A stretch of DNA of 64,000 nt, taken from NCBI GenBank assembly GCA_034336665.1, contig CM067589.1:3935290-3999289 (forward strand), given 5' to 3'. The notes below the pieces were generated by a model. The model searched no databases, was not told where the DNA came from, and saw only the letters and a program-made list of their open reading frames with translations. Made by a program: the position numbers and the translations under genes. The DNA comes from Luscinia megarhynchos (taxonomy: Eukaryota; Chordata; Aves; Passeriformes; Turdidae). This document shows positions 1 through 10,500 of this stretch, in pieces. The stretch's first letter is position 1. Each line of letters begins with the position of its first letter.

Positions 1-381
1 CAGTAGTTAAGTTAGTGGCTGAATGCTGGTCACTCCTGCAGAGGAGGGGGAAGGCAGAGAGCTCTGCTGTTGATGCTGTGACAGCAGCAGCAGAGACTGT
101 TCAGGGAAGGTGACGTGCACTGGAGCACTGCAGAAGGACCTTCGAAGCTCCTGGGGCTCTGTCAGCCATCACAAAGGTGTGAATCTGCAGTTCAGCACCT
201 GGTACAAGCACCACTGAAACTCTTGATGGCAAAGCCTGTTCTTTCTCTAGGCTGTATTTATTTGGAGTTTTTATGCTTTTGGTGATCTACAGTAATTTCT
301 TTGCAATCAGGTGAGGGGATTGACACTGATCTCTTTCTGGAGCATCATCCAGGGCTTTGCCCTCTGTTCCTGAGAGAGGCA

Positions 382-3300
382 ATGGCCACAACAGAGAACG
401 ATTCCTGTGAGTAACAGCTTCACTGGCAGGTTTGGACTTTGTGACTCCCCACACACAACTGACATGACTGGTGGTCAGTTCCCAGAATGATGTGCTCACA
501 ACCTAGAGTGAGCTCTGGGATTGCTGAGAGCAGCCAGCCTGACCCAAGTGTTTATGACTGGTCACAGGAAAACACCTTTTGTCTCTCCTTTGTCACTATG
601 TACAAGACTTTGAAACATCAATGCTCACAGAGAGCTCTGACATCCCTGAGTTACATTTTGTGTTCAGTACTTGCCTGTTTTCAATAAGTTACAGTCAGTT
701 ACAATCAGGGAAAGCTTGACCTGATAATCCAGTCTAGAGCTCTGGTGAGAAAGGAAGGTTCCCTGAGGCCCAGAAACCAGAGCTGGGCTTTGTTGAACTG
801 TTGGCAAAGTCAGCCAAAGGGGAAGAGACTTTTCCAAACCAGGAAATTTCAATGGCAGTGCTAGGCTTCCCCTGATACTGAGCTGAAGGTTCAAGCTGCT
901 TGTCCTGACTGCTTGTGTAGAAACCTGCAAGTTTGAATATGCTTTAGTTCCTTGTCTGATCTCTTTCCAAATGGAATTTCTCTGCAGTCATTGCCGAGGG
1001 AATGGCTCCTCCAAAAAGGATCCTCTTCCCACCGGAGAAGATCTGCATGGTCTGGCAGCAGAGACAGAGTGCTGGAGCAGGGCTCTTCAATGTGGGCAAC
1101 ACCTGCTTCCTCAACGCTGTCCTGCAGTGCCTGACCTACACCCCCCCACTGGCCAACTACCTGCTGTCCCGAGAGCACAGCCAGGCCTGTGAGTGCTTTT
1201 AGGAACATCTGAAAATCTCTTCATCGAGTCGCAGAGATTCCCAGATCCTGCAATTTGATTTAGGAGAACAGCAGCCCATTGTCAGCCCCATGAGTTCATG
1301 TTCTTGAAACACTCAAGCCTAGAAGCCACTTGTCCTACCCAGCTGTCTTTCCCTTCATGAAAGCACCTCTTTTCTAGCTCCAAGACTTTATTCCTTTATT
1401 CCTTTGTTCCTTTATTCCAAGTGAAACCCTCTTGGCTAATTGCACAGAAAACTGTGGCTTTAGCATCCCTCTAAGAACATTTTCTGCACACTAAAATGCC
1501 CTGGGATCACTGGGACGTTGGGACGAGTGGGGTATTGCCCTGGAGTGGAAGAGGAGGAGTTTCCCACTGCTGTGGATGTGTTGCTAAGCTAAGGACCTTC
1601 GTGTGTCCCTCTTCAGGTCACCAGCAGGGTTTCTGCATGATGTGTGTCATGGAAGCCCACGTGAACAAGGTCCTGCGTTCCCCTGTCAGTGCCATCCTGC
1701 CTTTGGCTGTCCTCAAGGTTTTCAGACGTAAGTCATGCCAGGTGCTTGGACAGCTCTTCTTCCCTTCCTGTATGAGAGAACTACAAACTTCTTTCTTAGG
1801 CATAGGAGAACACTTCCAGCTTGGCAGGGAGGAAGATGCCCACGACTTCCTGTCCTGTACTGTCAATGCCATGCAGAGAGCTTGTCTGAGTGCAAGCAGC
1901 GAGTAAGCACAAGCAAATCACCCTCCCAAGTTCTGAGCCCTTGGGCTGCTTGGCGTGCTCCCATCAAGGGAAAGCTAAAGCCTGGCCTTTCAGGCCAAGC
2001 AAAACTCTTGGAGGAGATAATGCTCTCCCTTACCACTTGTTTTCCAGCTTGGACCTCTCATCTCAATCCACTACCATTGTCTCTCAAATATTTGGAGGCT
2101 TTCTGAGATCCAGAGGTACGTTTCCACAACTGTTGCTCTCTTTGACATTTCCTGTGCCCTTCTGACAGTTGGGGCCGGGACTGGTGGGACAGGTACAGTG
2201 TGTAAATGGGCAGTGTCAGTCAGCTTCCCATTGCTCAGCATGTGGATTTTTCCTTCCAGTCACCTGCTTCAGCTGCAAAGCCATTTCGGACTCCTACGAG
2301 GCCTTCCTGGATATCCCTTTGGATATCAAAGTAAGAAGCTTTGCAGTTGTGCTTCAAGACATCCCAAGGCCCCTGCAGCTTTCCAGAGACAAGACATTTG
2401 TCTTAAAAATGTGTACTGTGAGCGCAGGAGACCTTGGTGGTGGGTGGGAAGGGGAATGGATGGTGTCCTCCTGCAGAGGCTGTGACACTCTGTGGTCTCT
2501 CTGTAGGTGCTGTTTTTGAGCTGGACAAGCAGCCTTTTCCTCTCTGCACCCTTGATCAATCCTCATCCTTGTTCCCTTTGTCCTCCCCCAATGCCTGTCT
2601 GGCTCCCAGGCTGATGGGTTGGGTTGTTTGCACCACTGATGGCCGTGCCCATTGTCATGAGTTGAACTGAGTGGTGCTACAGGGAGGGAGCTCTTGATGG
2701 CTCCAGGAGCCTCTGGCACACAGGGGAATGTTCAGCATCACACTCTGTTCCTGCCTCCTTCTGGACAGGTTCATGGTGGGTCTGTTCAGCACCAGCTACC
2801 GGGGTTTTCTTGCAGCTCCTGCGAGTTGTTTGGCTGAGGGGATTTCCTGCAGCTCAGTGTGCTCATTTCTCACTCCTCCAGGCAGCCTCGTCCCTCACGG
2901 CAGCTCTGGAGGACTTTGTGAGACCCGAGCACCTGGATGGTGAAAACTGCTATAAATGCAACACGTAAGATGATTCCTAAGAAGGTGTGAAGAGGAGATC
3001 CTGTGTGAGGGGCTGCATGTCATTGAGCAGAAGTCATCTTCTCGGGGAGATTCACTGCATGCAGAGGAGATGCAACTCTTGTCAAATATGGCAGTGAATA
3101 GCCTTAGAGTAGCAAAGGCTGTGTGAGAGAGGAGAGCTTGCCTGGCCACCTTGGGGCAGGATTGGGTGCACTTCAGCAGTGGTTCTGTGCTTGGTTTCAA
3201 GGTGTAAGAAGAACGTTGCTGCCTCCAAGAGATTCACAGTCCATTGTGCACCCAAGGTTCTCACGGTGTGCCTGAAAAGGTTTGACTGTTTCACCGGCGG

Positions 3301-6258
3301 GAAGATCCGCAAGGTTTGTGCACAGCTGGTGTGCAGCTTTCTCTTCCTGCAGCAGATTTCCTAAAGCTTGTCACAAGCCACTTGTGCTGGGTTAGCCGTG
3401 TTCCCTTGTGGGGAGAGAAGAATTCCCTTGGGAAGAGAGGCAAGCGCTCTTCTCCAACAGAGCTGCTTTGGCCAAGAACAGTTTCCTGCCACCCAAAGCA
3501 TTAAATGCTGCTCTATGAGAAACCAGCTGTTCCTGAGCCCCAGAGATGTATTTAGAGCCCTCTGGCCCCTGGAGGTGGCAGGCTGTTCTGTGCCACAGGT
3601 CAGGGTCACTTGTGAGCCCTGCTGGTGTCTCTGCAGGCTGTGGAGTACCCCGAGTACCTGGATCTTCGCCCGTACATGTCCCAGGCAGAGGGAGAGCCCC
3701 TCCTTTACTCCTTGTATGCTGTCCTGGTGCACAGTGGGGTCACCTGCCAAGGAGGACACTACTTCTGCTACACAAAGGTAGTCAGCAACTTCCCTCCTTC
3801 CCAATGGGGAGAATGTGTGTGGGGAAGAGAAAGTTTCCTGTCAGTGTTACTGACAGCCAGGGTTTTGGGGCAGAAGGTGATCTTAGGGGCTGGACTGGAT
3901 TTGTTTTGACATGCTCTTTGTTAGGTAGTTTTTTTGGGAGAGAAGCAGAGATCCTTGCCTCTTTTCCACAGGCCAGCAACGGGCTGTGGTACCGGATGGA
4001 TGATGAGTCTGTGGAGCTCCGTTGCCTTGACACAGCTCTCAAGCAGCAAGCCTACCTGCTGTTCTATGCCAGGTAATAACCAGCATTCAGGTGTGCTCAG
4101 AAGATGTTTCCTTTCCCCTGTTAATTGTTTTGCTTTTCCAGAGTGTTTTTCCCACTAAATGCAGTTACTACCTGCTTCACTCAGTGCTGTGGAACCTGTG
4201 TGTCCCCATGTCTGTCCTTCAGGCTGCTGCCCTGATGTAGCAGCTCCTTGTCTGCTCTCTGATGCTGGACTTTTGTAGAGAAGAGCGAGAGAACTTAAGG
4301 GGAAAGATGGGGAGGGACACTTTATCAGGGAGGGTGGGACAGGATGAAGGGTGTCAGTTTTCACCTGACCCAGGGCAGGTTTACATAGGATGTTAGGAAG
4401 AAAAGCTTCAGTGTAAGGGTGGTGAGACAATGGAAGAGGCTGCCCAAAGAAGCTGTGGGTGCCCCATCCCTGGAAGTGTTTAAGGCCTGGTTGGACAGGG
4501 CTTGGAGACACGTGGTCTATTGTAAGGTATTCCTGCCCATGACAGGGGGGTGGCACAAAATGAGCTTTTAAGATCCCTTGTAATCGAAACAATTCTATGA
4601 ATTTGTGAAATGGAGGCTGTAGAAGGTGTAAAGAGTGAATTTTTCTGAGACAGGAGTAGACTGGGTGGGAGGGCTGTAGCTGTAATTTCCATTAGTGGCC
4701 TTGGTTAAGTCTTCTCTCTGTCATAGAAACCTCTCCAAGAAAATGACTGAACCCCAGGGAAGGCTGCAAAAACAGCCCTAAACTGAGATCAGTCTTTTTT
4801 TCCTGCAGATGCTCTGATCTGAAGGCTGGAGAAAGGGCTTCTTCCTCGCTGGCACCACCACGTGCCCCTTCCCTCCTTCCTCAGCGGGCAGCCAGCAGCA
4901 AGCAGGTGGCTTCTGTTGGCCCACAGGGTTTGCGTGGCAGCACAAAGGTAACTCTGGGGAGGAGGGTCAGGGCACCAGAGGAGCAGTGGATCTCTTTCTA
5001 GGATCTCAGCATTTCTCCTTTTCCCCTCCCACCTGCAGCACTCTTCACAGCCACAGTGCTGCTTCCTCTCCCAGCATCCCAGCTGGGCTGTCACGATCCC
5101 CTCAGCACAAGCGGGGGTCGTGATGGTTCAGTTGACCTCAGGGTGCAAAAGACAAACAGCAAGGGACTAAAGTTTTATTCAACAGCAACAGAAACGCACT
5201 TTGTTGAGTGCCAAGAACTCAGTTTCTGTGATAGAGGGGAGAGATATAAAGGAAACGAAGCATATGGAGACAGAGAAAAAGGGGAATGGGGAATAGCTAC
5301 AAACAGATGGGATGTGTCCTCATGATCAACCAGTAGACACAAACGTCCTCATGGTCCTGCCAATAGAATTGTGTTCTGAGGGGAGATCTCAAAGTCTCCC
5401 CAGGAAAGTCACTTTTTGCAGTCCTTTTCCAAAGCACGTGGCCTCTGGCCAAAAGGGGGGCAGATTTATGGACTGTATGCAGACATCATTGCTCTGAGAA
5501 GCAGGTGCAGAAACAGGGTGCTGTTATCCATGGACCTGCTCGAAGGCACCATGACAGTACAGCCCTCACCTGCAGAACAGTCCCTTGGCAAGCATCCCCC
5601 TCAGGCAGGCCAGATCTCCTGTCCAGAGCGAGTGCTGGGGTGCCAGGGTCTCAGTCCCTGATCCTGAATGATCGTGAGGCAGATCAGGGACACTTCAGAC
5701 CGACCCTTACACTGGGTGCATCCCATTTGTGCCCCTTTGGCCCTTTGGCCTTGGCAGCCTCCAGAGGAGCCTTTGGGAGGCCCTGAAATGTCCCCTCATG
5801 GGATCTCTGGGGGTTCCCCAGTGGCTGTGGCCCTTTCAGGAGAGAAGGGCAGGAACTGTGCATCGCTCTCTTTCCAGGACATGGCGCTGGACGTGGAAGG
5901 CCCTGGCAGGGAGCGGGCCCGGAGCAGATCCCGGCTGCGGGGCAGGGAAGGCCGCAGCCGCTTTGGGGACACCCCGGGCAGTGAGCACACTGCAGGGAGG
6001 AGAAGGAGCCCTCCAAGCTGCGGCCCCGCTCCCAGGGATGGTGCAGCTCCAAGACCTCCCAAGAGGAGCTTGCAGTGTGCTGCTGGCCCCGGGGCTGCTC
6101 AGGAGCAGGCCCTGCTGAGGCAGAGGGACACGAGTGCGTCCCCGCAGGGCGGCGACAACCTCCAGAGCCGCTTTGTGCAGCACTCTGAGCACGAGCCCTC
6201 CGCCAGGAAGAGGAGGAGGCTGGCAAATTCCCCAAGCTGCGCAAACCCCTGCCCCTAG
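382..6258 (+). CDS. USP17/USP36/USP42-like deubiquitinase, array copy 1 (12 exons, 511 aa)
   Basis: Cysteine protease predicted to remove ubiquitin from substrates. Exons: 382-406, 988-1188, 1617-1727, 1800-1902, 2048-2115, 2260-2330, 2882-2964, 3202-3313, 3637-3777, 3972-4072, 4809-4947, 5878-6258. All introns are GT-AG and the exons total 1536 bp in one frame. Residues 38-57 hold the Cys box ([12 protein letters not shown]; Cys48, oxyanion Asn43). Residues 121-130 hold the EEDAHDFL box. Cys172/175 and Cys219/222 form a zinc-ribbon pattern. Residues 283-316 hold the His box (GGHYFCY, His299; WYRMDD, Asp315). Residues 386-511 are a basic, low-complexity tail with a KRRR stretch near 496-499, a possible nuclear signal. 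Wording such as [18 protein letters not shown] is specific to the USP17/36/42 group. The start is the ATG of a 25-bp first exon; Met14 in exon 2 is an alternative. The exact orthologue is not resolved. Confidence 0.93.
1387..1418 (+). repeat. TTTATTCC octamer VNTR, 4 units (intron 2, copy 1)
   Basis: Four 8-bp units, one with G in place of A. The same site has 7 units at 13678-13733 and 6 at 25395-25442. Confidence 0.9.
4298..4602 (+). mobile_element. CR1 LINE 3' fragment in USP intron 10, copy 1
   Basis: Typical CR1 3' end: 'ggtggtgagacaatggaa', 'ctgcccaaagaagctgtggg', 'catccctggaagtgtttaag' and a terminal ATTCTATGAAT. It is in the same orientation as the gene and present in all three units, so it was inserted before the duplications. 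Confidence 0.85.
5089..5711 (-). mobile_element. Solo LTR (ERVK-like) in USP intron 11, copy 1
   Basis: A 623-bp element bounded by TGTCACG...CTTACA. It is flanked by CTGGGC (5083-5088) and CTGGGT (5712-5717), a 6-bp target duplication with one change, as expected for class II elements. AATAAA reads on the - strand near its left end, so it lies antisense to the gene. It is shared by all three units at the same site. Confidence 0.75.
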
Positions 6259-6470
6259 TGCAGTGCCAGGGCCCTCCAGCTCCTGCTTGAAGCAGGCTCC
6301 CGTGCTCAGGGCTGCTCGGGAGCAAAGCCAAGCGAGGTGCAGGGAGCAGAGGAGATCCCCACGGCGGGGCTGGGGCCTCCAGGGCCGCTCTGTGCAGCAC
6401 ACAGCCCAGCGGCCTTCAGCGAGGGAGAGGAGGGTTCCCAGGCCCCAGAGCTGCGTGTCTGACCGGCACT
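5941..6470 (+). repeat. ~210-bp tandem repeats in the USP tail exon and 3' UTR, copy 1
   Basis: The segment around 5950 (encoding [14 protein letters not shown]) recurs 210 bp later around 6163 ([18 protein letters not shown]). It recurs again 217 bp later around 6380, after the stop codon. The third unit still resembles the tail (LQGRSVQH..PSARERR..PQSC) but in another frame. The coding tail thus arose by internal duplication, and the third unit is now 3' UTR. Confidence 0.75.
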
Positions 6471-6716
6471 CGGGCGCTCTGGGAGTGCTGCAGTCGGGTC
6501 ACAGCCCTGGCTGAAGCAGAATGGAAGATCAGCTCTGCGCTTTTTAGCAAAGGTGTCCTTGTGTTCTCCACGCCTCCTCAAGGATGAGGGAACAGCTTGT
6601 ACATATGGATGGTGTAGACTAGTAGGCTTTAATTAGATTGCTTCATTCCACAATTTAGATAGTTGTTGCTAGTAATGTAGGATAGCAGTAGGAAGCAATA
6701 TTGAAGCAATTTTTCT

Positions 6717-6722
6717 AATAAA
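6717..6722 (+). terminator. Poly(A) signal AATAAA of USP copy 1
   Basis: First canonical AATAAA after the stop codon, 459 bp downstream. It is conserved in the other two units at 19035 and 30740. Confidence 0.55.
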
Positions 6723-8192
6723 GCTAGAAAAGCAAATATTAAGTAGAGATTGATATTAGTCTCCCTTGCCCGTGGCCCTTTTGCTCGGTCTCAAGGTGGA
6801 ACCTTGCTGGGTGGCCCCACTCAAGGGAGGAACCTCCAGCCACTGGAGCTCTGAGAAGGGGAGGTTAGAAGTGTGTCCTGTTGAAGAGTGGGGCTTTTGC
6901 AGTGTGAAGTGATGGACTGTCAGCCTCCCAGTGCTCAGGGAGCTGTGCCAGCTGGGGCAGGATGCTCTGCCTGAGCAGGGATGCAGCAGCTCCAGCTGGG
7001 GCCTGTCTGCACCTTACAGGAATGGCTCGAGCAAGGAAGGCCTCCTGTTTTTAGTGTCCAAGAATGCTGAGACCATCTTGACCAAACTATTACACTCCCA
7101 CTGTCACTGAAAACATCCGGAGACATTAAACTCTTGAATGTTTCCTTTAGTATCAGATTAATTTATTACATTTAGTATCAGATTACTTTATTACAGTGCT
7201 CTTCTGGTTAGCTCCTCCCAATTTATATACCAGGCATGATGCTCTGTGGTGTGGCTGTCCCTCTGGGCAGTTCAGGTCACCTGTCCCAGCTGTGCTCTCT
7301 GCCAGTTTCTTCTGGGAGCCTCTTCACTGGCAGAGCAGAAGATGAGGAAACAAATAGTCTTTGACTCAAGATAAACATAGCTTAGCAAAAGCCCAAAATT
7401 CAGTGTAATATCAACACAATTTTCATTCAGAATCCAGAACACAGCATAGTAACAGCTAGTAAAATTCAGATATTATCTCTACCCTAGCTGGATTCAGGAT
7501 AACGGGATTACAGTACGATTGCTGAATTCTCTTTGTTTGTTCCCTCTTTATCTCAGGGTTCTGCACAATGGCCTTGTGGTTCCTAAGTTGTGCATTCCTT
7601 GTGTCCAGGTTCGGGTCTGAGACCATTGAAGCATAAGGTTAATTACAGATATTTCAGCAAATCTTAAAACTTCAGGGCTTTTCCCAAGCTGTGTTTCCAC
7701 TGTAGCAGCTCATGTCAAGCCTTGCTAAGTTTTGGCTCCACTGGCATATGACAGAATGGAAAATTACCCTACTTCTGCTTAATTAATACAATTAATTGGA
7801 AAAGGCATCATTATAGTTATATAATTTCCAACACCACGAGGACATGTAGACAAATACTCTCTGATGTGGGAGCAGGAGCAGCATCAAGGATCTCCAGGCC
7901 TACACATGGAAGAGTCACAAATGTCACATGCAAGAAACCAAGACCTCTTAACATATTTTTTAGCATCAAAGCGTACTTTGTTGAATGAACCTGACAAAAC
8001 GTAATCTAAAAATGTAGCAGAGGCAGCCAATCACGTTATGCTACAGAAGGCCAGTCCCACCTGTGCATGACAAGAACTTCCAGCATACTTCACTAGAGTG
8101 TGTGAAGATCCCTCCCTTGAGCAGGGAAGCCCTTTTGTTGTATGCACCCCTGAAAGTGCCCTGCTTGGCTTTCCCTGCCCCTTGATCCAACG
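6723..8192. other. Spacer of unit 1, no gene seen
   Basis: No credible coding exon. At 7140-7185 a ~25-bp segment (TTTAGTATCAGATTA) is directly repeated. The 7129-7407 part is missing from unit 2, and about 7390-7830 is missing from unit 3. Confidence 0.6.
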
Positions 8193-8330
8193 CCTTCCCT
8201 GTCCATTATTGTAACTGTGCCCCCATGTTCCAGCACCTTCCCTGTCCGTCACTGTAACCCTGCCCCTTCTTCCATTCCCTTCCCTGTCCATCATTGTAAC
8301 CCCGCCCCTTGTTCCAGTCCCTTCCCTGTC
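8193..8330 (+). repeat. 42-bp GC-box minisatellite, about 3 units (unit 1)
   Basis: Repeats of a 42-bp unit containing CCCTGTCC, ATTGTAAC and CCCCGCCCC, the last matching an Sp1-type GC box. Unit 2 has about 8 copies at the same place. Downstream at 8590 is an AATAAA inside sequence that looks like an LTR R/U5 end, so the repeat may be the enhancer part of an old LTR (inference). Confidence 0.8.
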
Positions 8331-8740
8331 AGTCCCACCCTGGGCCCATCCCCTGTCGCTCTGCCCCTTTGGAAATCCCCTGTTCCTCGATGCCCCATTG
8401 GCCCCTGTGCCGCTTTCTCCTGCCCCTGCTGCCCTCCTTGGTTTCAGCTCTGTCAGACCCTGCCCTCCGCTCCGCCCCTGAAGGTCCCTCACTGCTCAAT
8501 TGTTTGTGCAACAAACTGATCTGCGCCCCAATTTAATTCTGGGCACAGCAGTGCTCGGGGCTCTTTGCCCAGTGACCCTCCAGCCTCAATAAACGTGTTG
8601 GAAGCTCAGAAGCTGAGAGCCTCCTCTCCTCCTTTACCTGACCCCAGCGGCCGTGCACACTGTGGAGCAATTAGCTCCAAAGGTTCTGCCTGCAGGAAAT
8701 CCTGCTCTGGGGCAGTTCCCGCACTGGTGCAGTGCCGGTG

Positions 8741-9282
8741 TGTTATAAATGAGTGCAATGGACCATGCGAGATCGAATCAAAATTGAGAAATTTATTAAT
8801 TACAGAAGGCAAAAGTAAAGATCAGCGCTGCGCTGGGCGGCAAGAGAGTCAAGCCGAGCTCGCTCCACCAACTGCCGCGCCGTCCCCGTTCAGCTTGTCC
8901 CCTTTAAGTTCGTCGGTTTTTCGAATTACGTGCCTTTCCTCTAGTCACCCGCGCGTGCTCTTCCAGTTGGTAGGGGTCCCCCTCTTCCTTCTGGTGGTCG
9001 TAGGATGAAGATAAGGAGCGAGTCTTAACCCCCTCCTCCCTATAGGGTGATCCGGCGGTTTCCCGGAAACTTACTAGCAGTCAAAGCGATATGCGATTTA
9101 TGCAAGCAAAGCAAAGCGGTTGGTCTTATTCTCAGGGTCTGGCTAGCAAAACAAAACAATTTGCAGCATCCTGACAAGCAAAGCAAAGCAATAAAACAAT
9201 TCTATGACTTCCACAGGCCCAGGCGATATTCTTTTTCTTCTAAAGGTCTGTCAGGCGAACAAAAGGTTCCTTATCTATCACA
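8741..9282 (-). mobile_element. Solo LTR present only in unit 1
   Basis: A 542-bp element, TGTTATAA...CTATCACA, with a perfect 4-bp target duplication GGTG (8737-8740 and 9283-9286). Unit 2 has the undisrupted site at about 20990-21005 (gccggtgtgtctgcag). AATAAA reads on the - strand near the left end, suggesting - orientation. It carries no coding sequence. Confidence 0.88.
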
Positions 9283-10085
9283 GGTGTGTCTGCAGTGAGC
9301 TGGCCCAGGCTCCGGAGAGCTGCACCACCTTGGCTTTTAGCTTTCTGTTTATCAGAATCTCTGCTGGTCAGTGTGTAACTCTGAAACTTTATATTAGGTG
9401 TTAGTAACTTCTCTTCACAAGGGAGTTGGACAAAACAATTCGTTTCTAGCTGCAGAATCAAGAACAACTGGTAGCCAAAAATCAGAAACAACGGCGAGGA
9501 AACGGGAGCAAGCCAGGGCTCTGAGACTTGGTAGCCTGGGGCTGTGGTTGGATAATTGACGCCAAGATGAAAGGAAAGTTATAAAAGTGTAAAACTCGTG
9601 ACCAGGATCCACCTTGGATTTGATTTGGGTGGAGCCCCGGCCAGGCTCTTGCTCTGTCCAAGGTGGATCCTTTCAATAAATTCCTATTTTATTCCTTTTA
9701 CTCTGTCTAGTCTCTGTTCTAGGTCAGCCTTTCCAGGCAAGAGGGTCACAGCTAAAGTGGTCATTGCCCATGCAGGTCCTTGGATCCTGACCTGAGGCTG
9801 GTGTGGGGTTTGCAGGGGAAAAGGGCAATGATTGCCTAGTTGGAAGTGAGAAGGAAAGCGTAATTCCTCAATTAACACAAATGCAGATGGGGTGAATTGC
9901 TCCAGTGCTATGCTGGTGCTGGCTCCTCCTGCCTGTGCCTCAGACTCTCCCCAGCAGTGTTCGGTGGGTCCGGGTCTCCAAAATTCCATCTTAGCTGTTG
10001 GTGTGTGTCACTGCTTTGTGACAGAACTTGGTGAAACTTGGTGGCCCAGACTGGGCAGGGGCCAAAGCAGCCAGTGCAAGTAGGG
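9283..10085. other. Spacer of unit 1, possible LTR-derived sequence, no gene
   Basis: Contains AATAAATTCC at about 9675 followed by a CT-rich stretch that resembles an LTR R/U5 region, but no clear ends. Unit 2 has the same sequence. Confidence 0.35.
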
Positions 10086-10500
10086 TGATGCCTTTTGGGA
10101 CTACCTAAAACCAGAGGCCAGACAAAATGAAGGGAATAAAAAGCAGTTGTGTTTATGGAAGGGCCTTCAGGTACATTTCAGGCAGACAAAGCCCCCCAGG
10201 GGCTACATCCAAAAATGGGCAACAGGGTGACAGTTTTTGATACTTTTATAAGTCTGGTCCATTTGCATATTAGGGATTGGTCTTCCAAGTAGAGCTTTGG
10301 GTAATGAAGTCATTTACCCTCAGTTTGCTTCCCCCCCCAACTCACATTTGTTTCCATCTCTTGGGGCCTGAGACAGTGAGGTGTCCTTGATTCGCAGGCC
10401 TAGAGAGGAATTGTTGTGTCTGACCGGAATGGGAAAGGAGCAGCTCACACTGTACATGGGGTTTATACACAAAAGAATTGCAGGATTGCAAATACATGAC
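10086..10500 (-). mobile_element. LTR-like repeat in unit 1, related to 57698
   Basis: The start TGATGCCTT and the following 'agaggccagacaaaat' and 'ttcaggtacattt' segments match the element at 57698. The right end was not determined. Orientation is judged from reversed poly(A)-like motifs. Confidence 0.4.

Noticed and set aside
5684..6402. Long open frames antisense to the last USP exon (also in copies 2 and 3)
   Set aside because: Shadow frames of a GC-rich coding exon. They have no splice or motif support and the sense strand explains the region.
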